Assembly: GCA_001644045.1 (NCBI GenBank)
Contig: LUUF01000073.1
Span: 100,131-164,130, forward strand
From: Methylomonas methanica
GTDB taxonomy: Bacteria > Pseudomonadota > Gammaproteobacteria > Methylococcales > Methylomonadaceae
Direction of reading: 5' to 3'
DNA: 64,000 bases
The notes under the pieces: generated by a model
What the model saw: only the letters and a program-made list of their open reading frames with translations
What the model was told of the DNA's origin: nothing
The model's database searches: none
Shown here: positions 60,434 to 64,000 of the stretch, in pieces
Position numbering within the stretch: position 1 is the first letter of the stretch
Layout of the letters: every line of letters starts with the position of its first letter
Position numbers and translations under genes: made by a program

Positions 60434-61009
60434 ATGAGCGAGCGAAACGAGGCACCTCTAGCCGACCAAATCGACGCGCTACTCCCACAAACCCAGTGCC
60501 GCAAATGCGGCTACCAGGGTTGCCGGCCTTACGCGGAAGCCATCTGTAACGGCGAAGCCGACATAGACCAGTGCCCGCCGGGCGGCGACCACGGCATCCA
60601 ATTACTGGCGGATTTACTAAACGTACCTGCCAAGCCGTTGAACCCGGCGTTCGGCATTACGCGTCCTTTACAAGTAGCCGTGATAGACGAGGCGGCCTGC
60701 ATAGGCTGCACCAAATGCCTGCCGCCTTGCCCCACCGACGCCATCCTCGGTGCGTCCAAGCAAATGCATACCGTTATCGCCGCATTATGTACCGGCTGCG
60801 AATTATGCATCGCGCCCTGCCCCGTCAACTGCATCAGCATGGTTGCATCGGCGAACACCGAATGGACCACCGCAAACGCAGACCAGTCCAGACAGCGCCA
60901 TCAAGCCAAAAACCGGCGCCAGGCCAAAGCGGAAGCGGAAAAATCCGAACGGCTGAACCGGCAAAAACAGCTACTGGCGAAACTAAATAAAGGAAAAACC
61001 GCCGTTTAA
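60434..61009 (+). CDS. RnfB/RsxB-like ferredoxin protein, stand-alone
   Basis: 191 residues from the ATG at 60434. Three iron-sulfur sites are visible: a 4Fe-4S (Fes-type) domain with [16 protein letters not shown], and two ferredoxin 4Fe-4S motifs, [12 protein letters not shown] and [12 protein letters not shown]. The N-terminal membrane helix of true RnfB is missing, and no other rnf genes are adjacent. The Lys/Arg/Gln-rich C-terminal tail is charged. This is the solitary RnfB-like type. Its electron partner is unknown. Confidence 0.85.
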   Translation: MSERNEAPLADQIDALLPQTQCRKCGYQGCRPYAEAICNGEADIDQCPPGGDHGIQLLADLLNVPAKPLNPAFGITRPLQVAVIDEAACIGCTKCLPPCPTDAILGASKQMHTVIAALCTGCELCIAPCPVNCISMVASANTEWTTANADQSRQRHQAKNRRQAKAEAEKSERLNRQKQLLAKLNKGKTAV

Positions 61010-61177
61010 ACCTGGATTGGCAATGACTTTAGCGGCATTTAATCTTATAATGGCGCTCTTACCTTAGATGCCCCCCTAGGCTACTTGATTGGCCCTGCGG
61101 GAACAGTCCTTCGGGATAAGGGTAACGGTCCATACCGCTTGACCGAAAGATTGTACTGATTGACCGCACATCACATT

Positions 61178-61254
61178 GCGCCCGTAGCTCAGCTGGATAG
61201 AGCGCAGCCCTCCGGAGGCTGAGGCCAGAGGTTCGAATCCTCTCGGGCGCGCCA
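61178..61254 (+). tRNA. tRNA-Arg (anticodon CCG)
   Basis: 77 nt with acceptor stem GCGCCCG / CGGGCGC, D-arm AGCTCAGCTGGATAGAGC, anticodon stem CAGCC / GGCTG around loop CTCCGGA (anticodon CCG), T-arm with GGTTCGAATCC, and encoded CCA. It reads CGG codons. Confidence 0.96.
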
Positions 61255-61470
61255 TTTTGACACCCCCCATCCGCTTTGATCTCACGCCCGGCATGAATCC
61301 TAACTATGTCATGCACGTAAAGTTGCTTAAGACTGTACAGGATATTTGACATTCGCCTTCGCGTACCTTTACCCGACTAAAAACTTCAATTTATTAATTC
61401 GCCACCTTATCGAACGTATTTGGTTTACATACCTAGAATCCCCGCTCGAATGCCTCAAACTTCGGGACTC

Positions 61471-64000
61471 AAGGTTTATCCCCGCAGGGGGGGATCGCCA
61501 AGGCCATAGCCAATCGCTCCGCCTATGTCGCGGTTAATCCCCGCAGGTGCGGGGAACGCGAGGCTTTAGAATCGGCCATATTGATGGCGTAAGGTTAATC
61601 CCCGCAGGTGCGGGGAACGCAGCTCATCAGCCAGCATCATGTCGGTCGCAATCGGTTCATCCCCGCGGGTGCGGGGAACGCTGTACCAATTAGCCAGCAA
61701 AGGTTGTGCCAGCCTGTTCATCCCCGCGGGTGCGGGGAACGCTTCTGCGAACAAGACCCTAACAACCCCAGTCGCGGTTCATCCCCGCGGGTGCGGGGAA
61801 CGCGCTTCGGCGCGTTTCATCCGGCCATCCGCGCGCGGTTCATCCCCGCGGGTGCGGGGAACGCCATTGACCGCCCACTCGGCGGCATCCTCCGGACGGT
61901 TCATCCCCGCGGGTGCGGGGAACGCGATAGGCGCCGGTGCCTGTACCGGTTCAAAGTCGGTTCATCCCCGCGGGTGCGGGGAACGCATAGTGCCGCCGGC
62001 TGACAGAGCATCACGCGCCGGTTCATCCCCGCGGGTGCGGGGAACGCACCTGACAACGGTACGTTAAGCTGCACCAAGTCGGTTCATCCCCGCGGGTGCG
62101 GGGAACGCCAACCACTCTTGGGCTCTAACGAACCCAAGGGCGGTTCATCCCCGCGGGTGCGGGGAACGCTGGACGGTTGACCACCAGCTTCATCATCTCC
62201 GCGGTTCATCCCCGCGGGTGCGGGGAACGCGTGATCAGTTTAAACGGGCGGTCCTTGACGGCCGGTTCATCCCCGCGGGTGCGGGGAACGCGGCCTCGGT
62301 TAAGCTCCGGAAACCCGCCCCGCCGGTTCATCCCCGCGGGTGCGGGGAACGCTACAGAAGCATTACGACGAAATTCAAAATCAGCGGTTCATCCCCGCGG
62401 GTGCGGGGAACGCTGCAGCGCGCTCTATCGAGTCGGCAAAATCACCGGTTCATCCCCGCGGGTGCGGGGAACGCTTTGTTCGTACAGTTCGTCGGTGCGG
62501 CATACCCCGGTTCATCCCCGCGGGTGCGGGGAACGCCTGGCCATCATCGAGCAATTGATATTCGATTGCGGTTCATCCCCGCGGGTGCGGGGAACGCTCG
62601 GTTTTCGGCTCGTACATATCAGGCGAACCCGGTTCATCCCCGCGGGTGCGGGGAACGCCACGACGACGACGCCGGCGGCTTTCACGGTGACGGTTCATCC
62701 CCGCGGGTGCGGGGAACGCGTCAATCGGTCTGCGATTGTTCGGGCCGGCTACGGTTCATCCCCGCGGGTGCGGGGAACGCCAGCGCGCGCTTGCTTAATT
62801 CGCCCTTGGCGTCGGTTCATCCCCGCGGGTGCGGGGAACGCTGCCTTGGGTAACTTGATAATGCCGTTGATGACGGTTCATCCCCGCGGGTGCGGGGAAC
62901 GCTTGTTCAATCGGTCCGAGTGACGCCGCTATTGCGGTTCATCCCCGCGGGTGCGGGGAACGCATGACCAGGCGAACGAAGCCGATCATTTTGACCGGTT
63001 CATCCCCGCGGGTGCGGGGAACGCGGCGTCAGTTGGTGCGTCCGATGCTGCGAGGGCGGTTCATCCCCGCGGGTGCGGGGAACGCCTGTATCTGTTGCCG
63101 CATATTGTGTTGGTTGGCGGTTCATCCCCGCGGGTGCGGGGAACGCTCCCACTCGGTTTTAGCGTCCATCGCCGCGTACGGTTCATCCCCGCGGGTGCGG
63201 GGAACGCTTATCCTCGGCCATCCGGGTTTTGACGGCCTCCGGTTCATCCCCGCGGGTGCGGGGAACGCATTCCGGCGTCTTATATGCCGAATGACGGCGG
63301 CGGTTCATCCCCGCGGGTGCGGGGAACGCATCATCCCGGTCGGCAACATCGGCAGCAAGGACGGTTCATCCCCGCGGGTGCGGGGAACGCGATTCGCGGG
63401 ATATTTGTCGTTAACCACCAAACGGTTCATCCCCGCGGGTGCGGGGAACGCTTCGCCAATATCCTCGCCATTGCCGCCGAAGACGGTTCATCCCCGCGGG
63501 TGCGGGGAACGCCATGTGATAGCGCCGAAAGATGGTCTTCAAGGCGGTTCATCCCCGCGGGTGCGGGGAACGCGGCCACCGATTGGGCGTTGATTTGGCT
63601 CCAGGCGGTTCATCCCCGCGGGTGCGGGGAACGCTCGGAAAGATTCAGTCGTTTCTCCAAATGAGGCGGTTCATCCCCGCGGGTGCGGGGAACGCGTTGA
63701 GGCCGGCCTGCCCGGTGTAGCTGACGGCCGGTTCATCCCCGCGGGTGCGGGGAACGCTATTTATTATGGCTATATCCGCACAGCCAACGCGGTTCATCCC
63801 CGCGGGTGCGGGGAACGCCGGCCTGCACGGGCGGTTGGTAACGGCGTTGGCGGTTCATCCCCGCGGGTGCGGGGAACGCTGCACCGAGTCATTGCAACTG
63901 CAATACCACGTCGGTTCATCCCCGCGGGTGCGGGGAACGCTGCCAAGGATGTTTGCGAAGCTCTAGACATTTCGGTTCATCCCCGCGGGTGCGGGGAACG
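61471..64000 (-). CRISPR. Type I-E-like CRISPR array, 42 repeats visible, continues past window
   Basis: A 29-bp repeat, read on the plus strand as CGGTTCATCCCCGCGGGT then GCGGGGAACGC, recurs every 61 bp from 61653 to 63973 (39 copies, the last cut by the edge). Before these come two variant copies (61531, 61592: TTAATCC and GCAGG) and one heavily degenerate copy (about 61471). Spacers are 32 nt; two are 33 (before 62508 and 63729). The repeat matches the E. coli type I-E pattern in reverse complement. The crRNA strand is therefore minus, the 61.5-kb end is leader-distal, and the leader and cas genes should lie to the right of the window. Confidence 0.97.

Noticed and set aside
61059..61352. 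Minus-strand 97-codon ORF across the tRNA
   Set aside because: It is the antisense reading of tRNA-Arg, a known artefact, with no ribosome site.
61608..63966. Several long plus-strand ORFs (up to 248 codons) rich in [17 protein letters not shown] and [10 protein letters not shown]
   Set aside because: They are translations of the CRISPR repeat and change frame every 61 bp. They are not genes.

Overview
The window is about 53-55% GC, densely coded bacterial chromosome. Gene content and order (lptABC-kdsCD-rpoN-hpf-rapZ, mlaFED-B-murA-hisGD, petABC, pilBCD-coaE-zapD-yacG, rplU-rpmA-obg-proB) indicate a gammaproteobacterium. The protein style, the PEP-CTERM-like cell-surface protein and the many c-di-GMP proteins suggest a Methylomonas-like member of the Methylococcales. 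That lineage is an inference: no methane-oxidation gene lies in the window.

Layout. 1-7.1 kb (minus strand): an envelope and nitrogen-sigma block, kdsD, kdsC, lptC, lptA, lptB, rpoN, hpf, rapZ and the start of mgtE. 7.3-12.9 kb (plus): phospholipid-transport genes mlaF, mlaE, mlaD, mlaB (no mlaC), then murA, hisG, hisD. 13-18.4 kb: a secreted laminin-B-like protein with a VPLPG sorting tail, hisC, and the bc1 complex petABC with a strong terminator. 18.5-23.8 kb: a mixed stretch with a histone-like-tailed winged-helix protein, a diguanylate cyclase, an O-methyltransferase, a PsiF-repeat protein, lexA with a 49-residue membrane ORF behind it, and a YqfO-like protein.

24-33.7 kb: pilU, then a signalling cluster with a five-PAS NarX-like kinase and its regulator, a STAS-like protein, a GGDEF-EAL protein with an ethylene-receptor-like membrane domain, and a chemoreceptor with a haem-binding CXXCH sensor. 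33.9-36.6 kb: a disrupted PP-loop tRNA-thiolation-type gene, a TusA-like gene, and a 1.5-kb unit in which an AT-richer HEPN-like gene sits between two roughly 265-bp inverted repeats. 36.6-46.5 kb: argJ, a Nudix-ThiE fusion, yacG, zapD, coaE, pilD, pilC, pilB, and thiC with a TPP riboswitch. 46.7-53.9 kb: a small coiled-coil gene, ispB, rplU-rpmA (with a consensus promoter), obg, proB, mrp and an L,D-transpeptidase lipoprotein. 53.9-61 kb: a CBS-GAF-GGDEF-EAL protein, small periplasmic proteins, metG, a MITE-like element and an RnfB-like ferredoxin.

61.2-64 kb: tRNA-Arg(CCG) followed by a type I-E-like CRISPR array with 42 repeats visible. It runs off the right edge. Degenerate repeats at its left end and the repeat orientation indicate transcription on the minus strand, with leader and cas genes expected to the right of the window.

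The best candidates for new biology are the inverted-repeat-bounded HEPN-like cassette, the ethylene-receptor-like c-di-GMP protein in its sensory cluster, the inverted-repeat operator of a divergent lexA, and the small membrane ORF coupled to it.
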